A program made the position numbers and the translations under genes. A DNA stretch of 64,000 bases from Frigoribacterium sp. ACAM 257 (GTDB lineage: Bacteria; Actinomycetota; Actinomycetes; Actinomycetales; Microbacteriaceae), in contig NZ_VOLO01000003.1 in assembly GCF_007954365.1 (NCBI RefSeq), forward strand, positions 372,001 to 436,000, in the 5' to 3' direction. The notes beneath the pieces are model-generated. The model was not told the origin of the DNA. It did not search any database and was given only the letters and a program-made list of their open reading frames with translations. Positions 25,931-33,761 of this stretch are shown piece by piece. Each line of letters begins with the position of its first letter. Position 1 is the stretch's first letter.

Positions 25931-28903
25931 GTGGTGGACAAGAACGACAACGACAGAGACGGCCAGCCGAAGAAGAAGAGGGGCCTGTTCGCCGGGCTCC
26001 TGTCGCGCCAGGTGCCCGCACCGGCGACGACCGCGCGCCGCGCGCTCGGCACCGCCCCCCACGACCGGAACGACGACGCCCAGGAGGCTTCCCCCGTGAC
26101 CACCGAGAAGGAGGTCGGGGCCGAGGCCGCGACCAGCAGCGACAGCACCAGCACCGGCATCGACACCGCCCGCCCCGCGCAGCCGGAGGCCGTGGTCGAC
26201 ACCGAGGCCGTCCAGGCCGACATCGCGGCCGTCGCGCCGCCGCGCGCGGAGGCCCCGGACGACGACGACGCTGCCGCCGCAGCCGAGTCGGGGCCGATCC
26301 CGGCCCAGCTCACCACGACGAGCCTGATCTTCCACGCGCCCGAGATCCTGCCCCTGCCGGCTCGGCCGGGCCGTCGTCGCCACGACGACGAGTGGGACGA
26401 CCGTGACGACCGGGACGACGACGACCGCGACGAGCGTGACGACGACCGTGACGACGACGACCGCGACGAGCCGCAGCGAGGCACCTCCCGCCGTCGCCAG
26501 CGCGGTCGCTCGCAGGACCGCGAGGAGCGCGACTCCGAGCAGCGCCAGGGCGGCGACCGCGGCGACCGTCGTGAGCGCCCGCAGCGCCAGGTCGAGCTCA
26601 TCACCGAGCCGCAGCGCATCAAGGGGTCGACCCGTCTCGAGGCGAAGAAGCAGCGTCGCCGCGACGGCCGTGACGCCGGCCGCCGCCGCACCGTCATCAC
26701 CGAGGCCGAGTTCCTCGCCCGCCGTGAGAGCGTCGACCGCAAGATGATCGTCCGCTCGTCGGGCGACCGCATCGAGATCGGCGTCATGGAGGACGGCACC
26801 CTCGCCGAGCACTACGTCGCCAAGGCGCAGAACGTCTCGCTGATCGGCAACGTCTACCTCGGGCGCGTCCAGAACGTGCTCCCCAGCATGGAGGCGGCCT
26901 TCGTCGACATCGGACGCGGCCGCAACGCGGTGCTCTACTCCGGCGAGGTCGACTGGGACTCGCTCTCGAACGGCAACCAGCCCCGCCGCATCGAGCTCGC
27001 CCTCAAGCCCGGCGACCGCGTGCTCGTCCAGGTCACGAAAGACCCGGTCGGCCACAAGGGCGCGCGCCTCACCAGCCAGATCTCGCTGCCCGGCCGCTAC
27101 CTCGTCTACGTGCCCAACGGCTCGATGAACGGCATCAGCCGCAAGCTCCCCGACACCGAGCGCGCCCGCCTCAAGAAGATCCTGAAGGAGGCGCTCCCCG
27201 AGAACGCGGGAGTCATCGTCCGCACCGCGGCCGAGGGCACCACGGAGGAGCAGCTCACCCTCGACATCACGCGCCTGACGAACCAGTGGGCCGACATCAG
27301 CAGCAAGGTCGAGGCCGGCAACGCCCCCGCGCAGCTGCACTCGGAGCCCGACCTGCTGATCAAGATCGTCCGCGACGTCTTCAACGAGGACTTCCACGAG
27401 CTGGTCATCGACGGCGACGACGCCTACGACACCCTGCAGTCGTACCTGTCGGCCGTCGCTCCCGACCTGCTCGACCGCGTCAAGCGCTACGAGGGCGACC
27501 GCGACGCGTTCGACGAGCACCGCCTCAACGAGCAGATCGAGAAGGCGCTCGACCGCAAGGTCTGGCTGCCGTCCGGCGGTTCGCTCGTCATCGACCGCAC
27601 CGAGGCCATGACGGTCGTCGACGTCAACACGGGCAAGTTCGTCGGCTCCGGGGGCAACCTCGAGGAGACGGTCACGAAGAACAACCTCGAGGCCGCGGAG
27701 GAGATCGTCCGCCAGCTGCGCCTGCGCGACATCGGCGGCATCATCGTCGTCGACTTCATCGACATGGTCCTCGAGTCGAACCGCGACCTCGTGCTCCGCC
27801 GCCTGGTCGAGTGCCTGAGCCGCGACCGCACCAAGCACCAGGTCGCCGAGGTCACCTCGCTCGGCCTCGTGCAGATGACGCGCAAGAAGCTCGGCCTCGG
27901 CCTGGCCGAGTCGTTCGCCGAGGCAGGCAGCGCCGCTCGCGTGCAGGAGCAGCAGCCCCGCAAGGGCCAGGAGCAGCGTCGCCGAGGCGGCGCCCAGGCA
28001 GGCAAGCAGGGCGGCTCGACCGGCACCTCCGGCGGTCAGGGGCGCGGCTCGGGCGGTCAGGGCGGCTCGTCGGCGCACCCGACGACCGGCACCCACGCCA
28101 TCACCGACGACGTCAAGAACGCCCTGTCGCGCATCGCGGCGTCGACGATCGCCCACGCGGAGGACGGGACCCGGCCGGCCGACGGCGACAGCGCCGCCAC
28201 GGCGGCGGCCGCGGTCGAGGCGGCCATCGACGCCGCCGCTGCCTCGGTGTCGTCCTCACGGCCCGACGAGGCCCAGGACGACACCTCCGACGAGCCGCGC
28301 CGCAGCCGTGGCGGCCGCAAGGGCCGTCGGGGCTCGCGCTCGCGCGACGCCGAGCACGGCGACCAGCAGGGCGGCCAGCAGGCCGAGCAGCAGGCCGACC
28401 AGCAGGGAGGCGGACGGCGCGGCGCGCAGACCGGCGACCAGCCCGGCCGCGGGTCGTCCCCGACCGCCGAGGCGCCGACGTCGGCACCCGTCGTCGAGGC
28501 GCCGGCTGCCGAGGCCGCTCCCGCGGCGGCTCAGCAGGCACCTGCCGCTGCGACTGCCCTGGCGCCCGCCGCTGACGAGCCCACGGCCCCGGTGAAGCGC
28601 GGCAGCCGCCGGGCGGCGTCGACGGCCACGGTCACCCCCGAGGCGTCCGTCGCGATCCTCGACATCCCGGTCGCGGCGACCCGACGCGAGCCCCGCAAGA
28701 TGAGCACGCACGACGCCGAGCAGATCCTCGACAGCGTGCTCGGCGCGCTGCCGGAGCCGAAGCAGCCCGGACAGGGCCGGGGCCGCTCGCGCCGCGCCTC
28801 GAGCTCGGGCACGACGACGGCAGCCCCGTCGGCGGACTCGTCCGAGCAGGGCGACGGCGGGCCGTTCATCCTCGGCGTGGGTGTCAGCTCCGACGAACTG
28901 TGA
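25931..28903 (+). CDS. rne: Ribonuclease E/G family endoribonuclease
   Basis: 990 residues. N-terminal about 290 residues are acidic and then Arg/Asp-repetitive. The S1 domain follows (NVSLIGNVYLGRVQNVLPSMEAAFVDIGRGRNAVLY), then the RNase H-like and 5'-sensor region. The metal-binding Asp pair is present: D564 in MTVVDVNTGKF and D608 in IIVVDFIDM, spaced as in E. coli RNase E. It starts mRNA decay and rRNA/tRNA processing. After MTRKKLGLGLAESF the usual zinc-link CPxC is missing: no cysteine occurs there, and the chain passes directly into a Gln/Gly/Arg/Ala-rich tail of about 330 residues ending FILGVGVSSDEL. The GTG start was chosen for its GAGGAG. Confidence 0.93.
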   Translation: MVDKNDNDRDGQPKKKRGLFAGLLSRQVPAPATTARRALGTAPHDRNDDAQEASPVTTEKEVGAEAATSSDSTSTGIDTARPAQPEAVVDTEAVQADIAAVAPPRAEAPDDDDAAAAAESGPIPAQLTTTSLIFHAPEILPLPARPGRRRHDDEWDDRDDRDDDDRDERDDDRDDDDRDEPQRGTSRRRQRGRSQDREERDSEQRQGGDRGDRRERPQRQVELITEPQRIKGSTRLEAKKQRRRDGRDAGRRRTVITEAEFLARRESVDRKMIVRSSGDRIEIGVMEDGTLAEHYVAKAQNVSLIGNVYLGRVQNVLPSMEAAFVDIGRGRNAVLYSGEVDWDSLSNGNQPRRIELALKPGDRVLVQVTKDPVGHKGARLTSQISLPGRYLVYVPNGSMNGISRKLPDTERARLKKILKEALPENAGVIVRTAAEGTTEEQLTLDITRLTNQWADISSKVEAGNAPAQLHSEPDLLIKIVRDVFNEDFHELVIDGDDAYDTLQSYLSAVAPDLLDRVKRYEGDRDAFDEHRLNEQIEKALDRKVWLPSGGSLVIDRTEAMTVVDVNTGKFVGSGGNLEETVTKNNLEAAEEIVRQLRLRDIGGIIVVDFIDMVLESNRDLVLRRLVECLSRDRTKHQVAEVTSLGLVQMTRKKLGLGLAESFAEAGSAARVQEQQPRKGQEQRRRGGAQAGKQGGSTGTSGGQGRGSGGQGGSSAHPTTGTHAITDDVKNALSRIAASTIAHAEDGTRPADGDSAATAAAAVEAAIDAAAASVSSSRPDEAQDDTSDEPRRSRGGRKGRRGSRSRDAEHGDQQGGQQAEQQADQQGGGRRGAQTGDQPGRGSSPTAEAPTSAPVVEAPAAEAAPAAAQQAPAAATALAPAADEPTAPVKRGSRRAASTATVTPEASVAILDIPVAATRREPRKMSTHDAEQILDSVLGALPEPKQPGQGRGRSRRASSSGTTTAAPSADSSEQGDGGPFILGVGVSSDEL
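26382..26472 (+). repeat. Low-complexity GAC/CGN repeat inside rne (Asp-Arg tract)
   Basis: About 90 bp of degenerate GACGAC/CGTGAC/CGCGAC units encode DDEWDDRDDRDDDDRDERDD and onward. The tract alternates acidic and Arg residues in the disordered N-terminal region of RNase E and is a likely length-variable site between strains. Confidence 0.7.
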
Positions 28904-28909
28904 CTCGTC

Positions 28910-28915
28910 TAGGGT
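28910..28915 (+). promoter_or_regulatory. -10 element of a leaderless operon start
   Basis: TAGGGT at 28910-28915 is 6 nt before the GTG at 28922, with no Shine-Dalgarno, so the membrane-protein operon can be transcribed independently of rne. Confidence 0.55.
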
Positions 28916-28921
28916 GACAGC

Positions 28922-29791
28922 GTGACTCCGACACCGCAGCCCGACGCGGCGACCGACCGGTCGTCCCGTCGGGCTGCGGTGTTCGTGCGCCGGGCGGTCG
29001 TCGGGGTCCGCGGCCTGCGGTCCGACCAGGGCAGGCAGCGCCTCCTCGCCGCCGCCACCGCCCTCGGCGTGCTGCTCGTGGCGCGCTTCGCGCTCGGCCT
29101 CGCGGCGCTCGTCGGGTCCGCGCTCGGCTTCTCGGTGACGCCCTGGCCGAGCGACTTCACGTCGACGCCGGTCGGGCAGTTCCTCGGCAGCTTCGTGCTG
29201 TACCCGTTCCCGTTCTACCTGGTCGCCTTCGTCGTGCTCCTCCTGGTGCGCCCCGTCGACCCCGCGCTGTCGCTGCCGCGCGTGCTGCGCCACGGCCTCG
29301 TCGCGGGCGCCGCCGGCACCGTGGCCCTGGCGGTCGTCGGCATCGTGCCCGGGGTGGCGGCGTCCCTGAGCGGCGGCACCTGGGTCAACCTGGCCCTCTA
29401 CCTCACGACCATCCCGTTCGCCGCCGGAGTCGTCGACACGGCGCTGCTGCTCGTCGGCGTCGTGCTCGCGTGGCACGCGGCCCGTTCGGCGACGCCCGCC
29501 GTCGGCTCTGCCGCCGACGATGCCGTCGCCGACGAGTCCCTCGTCGACGCCGGCGCGATCGCCGAGGAGGCGCCCGCCGGCCTCGGGGACGCCGTCCCGC
29601 AGCCGGCACACGAGCCTGCCCCCGCGCGGCACGACGTCACGTCCGAGGACGGCCCCGCGGGGTCGGCCCGGCCGGCTGCGGTGCCGCCGCCGGCCCGCGC
29701 GACCCGGCCCACGCCTCCTCGAGGCACCTCCGCCGCCGACGACTGGTCGCGCTTCGCGCCCCCCGCCGCCGACGACGGGGACGACCGGTGA
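28922..29791 (+). CDS. Uncharacterised membrane protein, first gene of a permease operon
   Basis: 289 residues with about four TM helices (around 40-60, 85-110, 122-145 and 155-182) and a cytoplasmic C-terminal tail of about 100 residues rich in Ala, Asp and Pro, ending DWSRFAPPAADDGDDR. I do not recognise a family. The GTG start lies 6 nt after TAGGGT. Its stop is inside a GTGA overlap with a 21-codon vestigial ORF formed by a 62-bp tandem duplication, followed by the UPF0718 permease. Its position suggests a function linked to that permease, which is inference. Confidence 0.72.
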   Translation: MTPTPQPDAATDRSSRRAAVFVRRAVVGVRGLRSDQGRQRLLAAATALGVLLVARFALGLAALVGSALGFSVTPWPSDFTSTPVGQFLGSFVLYPFPFYLVAFVVLLLVRPVDPALSLPRVLRHGLVAGAAGTVALAVVGIVPGVAASLSGGTWVNLALYLTTIPFAAGVVDTALLLVGVVLAWHAARSATPAVGSAADDAVADESLVDAGAIAEEAPAGLGDAVPQPAHEPAPARHDVTSEDGPAGSARPAAVPPPARATRPTPPRGTSAADDWSRFAPPAADDGDDR

Positions 29792-29888
29792 GGGCTCCGC
29801 TGCGCGAACGCGACGTCCTCCACCGCGCCGCCGACGACGGGGACGGGCGGTGAGCGCACCGCTCCGCGAGCGCGACGCGCTGCGCCGA
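29765..29888 (+). repeat. 62-bp imperfect tandem duplication across a gene junction
   Basis: GCCGCCGACGACGGGGACG occurs at 29765 and again at 29827, and each is followed by a GTGA start/stop overlap and a similar stretch encoding APLRERDxLxRAA. The period is exactly 62 bp (GTG at 29788 and 29850). The first copy holds an orphan ORF 29788-29853 (21 residues, VRAPLRERDVLHRAADDGDGR) that fuses the permease's N-terminus to the upstream protein's C-terminus. Confidence 0.85.
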
Positions 29889-30905
29889 GCCGCCCACGAG
29901 CACGCGCCTGCCCGGCGGTCCCGCCGAGGGCCGCTGCTCGCCGTGGGGATCGGCATCGCCGTGCTGCTGCTCGTGCTGCGGCTCGCCAGCCCGGCCCTCG
30001 GCTCCCAGCTGCTGCCGGACACCCTGCAGGACTTCGTCACCCTCACGATCAGCGTGATCGTCGAGTCGGTGCCGTTCGTGCTGCTCGGCATCGTGCTGTC
30101 GATCATCGTGCAGGTCTGGCTCCCGCAGGCCTTCTTCACCTCGTGGCTGCCCCGCCAGCCCCTGCTGCGTCGTGCCGTCATCTCGTTCCTCGGCATGTTC
30201 CTGCCGGTCTGCGAGTGCGGCAACGTGCCCCTGGCACGCGGGCTGGTGCTCAAGGGCTTCACGGTCTCCGAGTCGATGACGTTCCTGCTGGCCGCCCCGA
30301 TCCTCAACCCGATCACGATCATCACGACGCACCAGGCCTTCGGCTGGAGCGACGGCATCCTCGTCGCCCGGCTGGCCGGCGGGTTCCTGATCGCGAACCT
30401 GATCGGCTGGCTCTACAGCCGTCACCCCGACCCCGAGAGCCTGCTCACCCGGTCGTTCGCGGCCGAGTGCGCGCTGCCGCAGGAGCACGGCCACAGCAGC
30501 GCCTCGAAGCTGCGCGAGAGCGTCGAGCTGTTCCGCCGCGAGATGTCGACGATGATGCCCGCCCTGTTCATCGGCGCGGCCGTGGCGGGCGGCATCCAGA
30601 CCGCGGTGCCCCGCTCGGTCCTCGTCACGCTCGGCAGCAACCCGGTCTGGTCGGTGCTCGCGATGATGGTGCTGGCCTTCGTCATCTCGCTCTGCTCCAA
30701 CGTCGACGCGTTCTTCGTGCTGCCGTTCGCGTCGACCTTCATGCCCGGCGGCATCGCCGCGTTCCTCGTCTTCGGGCCGATCATCGACGTCAAGATGCTC
30801 GCGCTGCTCCGCACGACGTACCGACCGCGCACCCTCGCGCAGCTGACCCTCGTGGTGGCGCTGACCAGCGCCGCCATCGGACTGGTGGTGAACTACTTTG
30901 CCTGA
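29850..30905 (+). CDS. UPF0718 (YraQ/ArsP-like) family permease
   Basis: 351 residues, about eight to nine TM helices. The signature GMFLPVCECGNVPLARGL (Cys121, Cys123) and AAPILNPITIITT and SNVDAFFVLPFAST identify the UPF0718/DUF318 permease family; relatives include ArsP, which exports trivalent organoarsenicals, and B. subtilis YcgR. A conserved Cys pair near a membrane boundary suggests a soft-metal or thiophilic substrate. The GTG start overlaps the vestigial ORF stop as GTGA. It is followed with 8-bp overlap by the TIGR03943 gene, its usual companion. Confidence 0.88.
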   Translation: MSAPLRERDALRRAAHEHAPARRSRRGPLLAVGIGIAVLLLVLRLASPALGSQLLPDTLQDFVTLTISVIVESVPFVLLGIVLSIIVQVWLPQAFFTSWLPRQPLLRRAVISFLGMFLPVCECGNVPLARGLVLKGFTVSESMTFLLAAPILNPITIITTHQAFGWSDGILVARLAGGFLIANLIGWLYSRHPDPESLLTRSFAAECALPQEHGHSSASKLRESVELFRREMSTMMPALFIGAAVAGGIQTAVPRSVLVTLGSNPVWSVLAMMVLAFVISLCSNVDAFFVLPFASTFMPGGIAAFLVFGPIIDVKMLALLRTTYRPRTLAQLTLVVALTSAAIGLVVNYFA

Positions 30906-31806
30906 CTCCTCCTCCCGCACGCCGTTCCGGCTCGACGCCGTCTCGCGCCTGGCGGACCGCTGGCAGGGCGTCCTGCTGACCCTCGTGGTCGGCATCTCGA
31001 CGCTGTGGCTCTCGGCGACCGGGCAGCTCGTGCTCTACATCCACCCGCGCTACGTCGTGTTCACCGTGATCATGATCGCGATCGGCATGGTGCTGTCGCT
31101 CGGCGTGCTCGTCCTCGCGCCGTCGTCCCGCGACGGGAGCGACGCCCACGACCACGACGGGCAGGGCCACGACGGGCACGACCACGACGCGCACGCGCAG
31201 GCCGACCACGTCCACGGCGACGAGCTGCGCGCCCCTGCCGAGCGGCCCCGCCGTCGCCGTCGAGGCCGGGCCGTGGCCCGTACCTCAGCCGTGGCCGCAG
31301 GCGCCCTCGTGACCACCGCCGTCGCCGTGTCGCTCGTCGTCCTGCCTCCGGCGACGCTCACGAGCGCGACGGCCGGCCAGCGCGACGTGAACTCGTCCAC
31401 CGCCTCCCTCGCGGGCACCAGCGTCGAGGACGCCGCGTCCGCCGACGCCGACGCCTACGCGGCGTTCTCCGTGCTCGACTGGGCCGGCCTGCTGCGCCAG
31501 ACCAGCGACCTGTCGTTCTTCGAGGGCAAGACCGCCGACGTGGTCGGCTTCGTCGTCCCGGCCGGCGACGACCCCGACGTCTTCTACGTGTCGCGCTTCG
31601 TCGTCACCTGCTGCGCCGTCGACGCGCAGCCGGTCGGCGTGCCCGTGCACCTCGTCGACTGGCAGGGCCAGGTGTCGGCGGACGAGTGGCTCGACGTCTC
31701 GGGCGGCTTCCAGACGAACCCGAGCCGCACGTCGAGCGACCCGATCGCCCTGGTGCCCGACGAGCTCGAGAAGGTCGGCCAGCCGAGTGACCCCTACCTC
31801 TACTGA
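30898..31806 (+). CDS. TIGR03943/UPF0703 family putative permease subunit with His-rich loop
   Basis: 302 residues. Two TM helices near the N-terminus (WQGVLLTLVVGISTLWL and VVFTVIMIAIGMVLSLGVLVL), then a His/Asp-rich segment (about 81-107, with HDHDGQGHDGHDHDAHAQ) that probably binds metal, a third TM, and a conserved extracytoplasmic domain with RFVVTCCAVDAQPVGV. This family is normally encoded next to UPF0718 permeases (YcgQ-YcgR pair). A TTG start overlapping the permease stop by 8 bp is the best fit; it is a rare start codon here. Confidence 0.85.
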   Translation: MPDSSSRTPFRLDAVSRLADRWQGVLLTLVVGISTLWLSATGQLVLYIHPRYVVFTVIMIAIGMVLSLGVLVLAPSSRDGSDAHDHDGQGHDGHDHDAHAQADHVHGDELRAPAERPRRRRRGRAVARTSAVAAGALVTTAVAVSLVVLPPATLTSATAGQRDVNSSTASLAGTSVEDAASADADAYAAFSVLDWAGLLRQTSDLSFFEGKTADVVGFVVPAGDDPDVFYVSRFVVTCCAVDAQPVGVPVHLVDWQGQVSADEWLDVSGGFQTNPSRTSSDPIALVPDELEKVGQPSDPYLY

Positions 31807-33193
31807 TCTCTGGGCGGCTGACGGCGATCTCGACGAGGCGGACCGGCACGCCCGGCAGCGACGCCGCTTCGTCGCGCTCGTCGTCGTGCTCGCGCTCGTC
31901 TGCACGGTGTTCGGCGTGCTCACGCACCTGCAGGGGCCGAAGCTGACCGACGTGCAGGTCGACACGACGGCCGTCGTCGACCGGTCCGGCCAGCAGCTGC
32001 GCCTGTTCGCGAACCAGCCCGTGGCGCACGTCGACCCCGACCAGGTGTCGGTCTCGCCCGCCGCCGACTTCCGGGTGCAGACCTCGGGCGACGTCGTCGC
32101 CGTCGAGTTCGCGGACCGGCTTCGCTACGGCACCGACTACACCGTCACGGTGCAGGGCGTCTCGAGCGTCTACCAGCGCCAGGACTCGACGCTCAGCACG
32201 ACGTTCAGCACGGACCCGGCCGTCACCTGGCGCGTCGTGCACGGTGCCGACGGAGCCGACGACGTGCTCGAACGGGCTCCCCTCCTCGGAGGCGGCGAGC
32301 GGACCCCGATCTGGTCGGCTCCCCGGATCCAGGCGTTCGAGGCCTTCGACACGGCAGTGGCCGTCGTGACCGACGACGGCGAGCAGTCGACCCTGAGCCT
32401 CGTCTCGGACGACGGCGTCGCGGCCGAGACCCTGCCGCTGCCCGAGGGCACGGGGCTGATCACGAAGCTGGGCGCCGACGCCGCCACGACCACCCTCGCG
32501 TTCTCCTGGCGGCCGCAGGGCTCCGAGCAGGAGCTGCTCTACACGCTGCCGCTGCAGGGCCAGCGCGCCGTCGCCCCCGTCCTCTCGCTCGCGGGCCAGC
32601 CCGTGTCCGTGCTCGACTGGGCGGTCGTCCCGGGCCAGGCGAGCCTCGTCGCCCAGGCAGGCGACGAGCAGGTGGCCCTGTACGACATGGCCGGCACCGC
32701 GCCTCCTCGTCCCCTCGGCACGTTCGTCGCCCTGCAGGGCGTCTCGCTCGACGGCCGCGGCATCGTGGCGGCCACGGCGCTCCAGGCGTTCCGCGTCGAC
32801 CTGGCGACGGGGGAGCAGACGCCGATCCCGTTCTCGGCGGTCGAGGGCGGCACGCCCTACCGGGGCGACCTCGTCGCCGTCGCCGCGACCGACTACGTGC
32901 AGCAGGTGGCCGTGCCGGCCGACGGCGGGGCCAGCTTCACGAACCTGATCGTGTACGACGACGAACAGGAGGCGCGGGTCCTGTTCCGCCCCGCGGGCGA
33001 GTCGTCGCAGATCGAGGGATTCTCGGTCTCGCCCAACGGGCAGTACCTGGCCGTCGAGACCGCCTCGGCGGACGACACCACCGACTACAGCTACACGATC
33101 GACCCCGTGCCGCAGGGGACGACCACCACCGTCGTCGACGTCGAGACCGGGGCCGTCGTCGCGAGCTTCACGGGGCACGCGGCGGCCTGGTGA
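31787..33193 (+). CDS. Membrane-anchored extracytoplasmic protein with Ig-like and propeller-like repeats
   Basis: 468 residues. One TM near residues 28-47 (FVALVVVLALVCTVFGVLTHL) anchors the chain; the rest is outside. An SbsA/Big_5-like Ig domain (about 65-140, with FANQPVAHVDPDQVSVSPA and YGTDYTVTVQGVSSVYQRQ) is followed by blades resembling WD/TolB-type propellers ending FSVSPNGQYLAVETAS and TTVVDVETGAVVASFTGH. The function is unknown. Its GTG overlaps the preceding gene by 20 bp, so it is the last member of the four-gene permease operon. Confidence 0.78.
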   Translation: MTPTSTDLWAADGDLDEADRHARQRRRFVALVVVLALVCTVFGVLTHLQGPKLTDVQVDTTAVVDRSGQQLRLFANQPVAHVDPDQVSVSPAADFRVQTSGDVVAVEFADRLRYGTDYTVTVQGVSSVYQRQDSTLSTTFSTDPAVTWRVVHGADGADDVLERAPLLGGGERTPIWSAPRIQAFEAFDTAVAVVTDDGEQSTLSLVSDDGVAAETLPLPEGTGLITKLGADAATTTLAFSWRPQGSEQELLYTLPLQGQRAVAPVLSLAGQPVSVLDWAVVPGQASLVAQAGDEQVALYDMAGTAPPRPLGTFVALQGVSLDGRGIVAATALQAFRVDLATGEQTPIPFSAVEGGTPYRGDLVAVAATDYVQQVAVPADGGASFTNLIVYDDEQEARVLFRPAGESSQIEGFSVSPNGQYLAVETASADDTTDYSYTIDPVPQGTTTTVVDVETGAVVASFTGHAAAW

Positions 33194-33236
33194 CCCGCGG
33201 GCAGGACGGCGCGCTCGCGGGCGCCGCAGGGGGCGG

Positions 33237-33509
33237 TCAGAGGCCGCGCTTGACCCGCTGCGAGACGCGCAGGCCGCTGCGCTCGAGCCGGCGGGCGAGA
33301 TCGAGGCCGGTGACGGGCTGGGCCCCGGCCGCGACGAGGTCGTGCCAGCGCGACTCCGGCACGTCGTAGTGGTCGTGGTCGAAGCCCCGGCGGGGGATGT
33401 CCTGGGCGGCGGCGAAGGCGTGCAGCTCGTCGTACGACGCGTCGCTGACCAGGTGGGCCCAGACGGTGTCGTGGGCGGGCCAGATCGGCTCGTCGATCAG
33501 GATGGTCAC
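33237..33509 (-). CDS. DUF4031 domain-containing protein
   Basis: 90 residues, MTILIDEPIWPAHDTVWAHLVSD..., a small soluble domain with conserved Trp-Ala-His and RRGFDHDHYDVPE motifs, matching the actinobacterial DUF4031 family. Function unknown. The GTG start is 6 nt after a minus-strand TAGCAT hexamer (33521-33516) with no Shine-Dalgarno, so it is probably leaderless. It is divergent from obgE and convergent with the preceding operon. Confidence 0.85.
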   Translation of the reverse strand: MTILIDEPIWPAHDTVWAHLVSDASYDELHAFAAAQDIPRRGFDHDHYDVPESRWHDLVAAGAQPVTGLDLARRLERSGLRVSQRVKRGL

Positions 33510-33538
33510 GCGCCGATGCTAGTCGGGCGGCCGTCGCG

Positions 33539-33567
33539 TTGACCGCCTCCGACCGGCCCTGTACCAT
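33539..33567 (+). promoter_or_regulatory. Sigma-70-type promoter of obgE-proB
   Basis: TTGACC (33539-33544), 17-bp spacer, TACCAT (33562-33567): the clearest -35/-10 pair in the window. Transcription would start near 33575, giving a leader of about 187 nt before the obgE ATG. The leader contains a GGCTCC-GCG-GGAGCC hairpin and no called gene. Its length is unusual for obgE and may be a relic of a ribosomal-protein (rplU) leader. Confidence 0.75.
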
Positions 33568-33761
33568 CACAGGTTGGTGCTCACCCGGCCCAGGTGCGCC
33601 CGGCTCCGCGGGAGCCCGTGAGGCCACAGGGCCTGTCGGGACACCATGTCGCCTCCGTCCGCCGACGGCGAGGCACCACCGCACGGCCCGACACCGGTCG
33701 CCCGTGCGCGACAGACCCGGTGCAGCGCGCGCCGGCACCAGAGCTAGAAGAGACCGATTAC

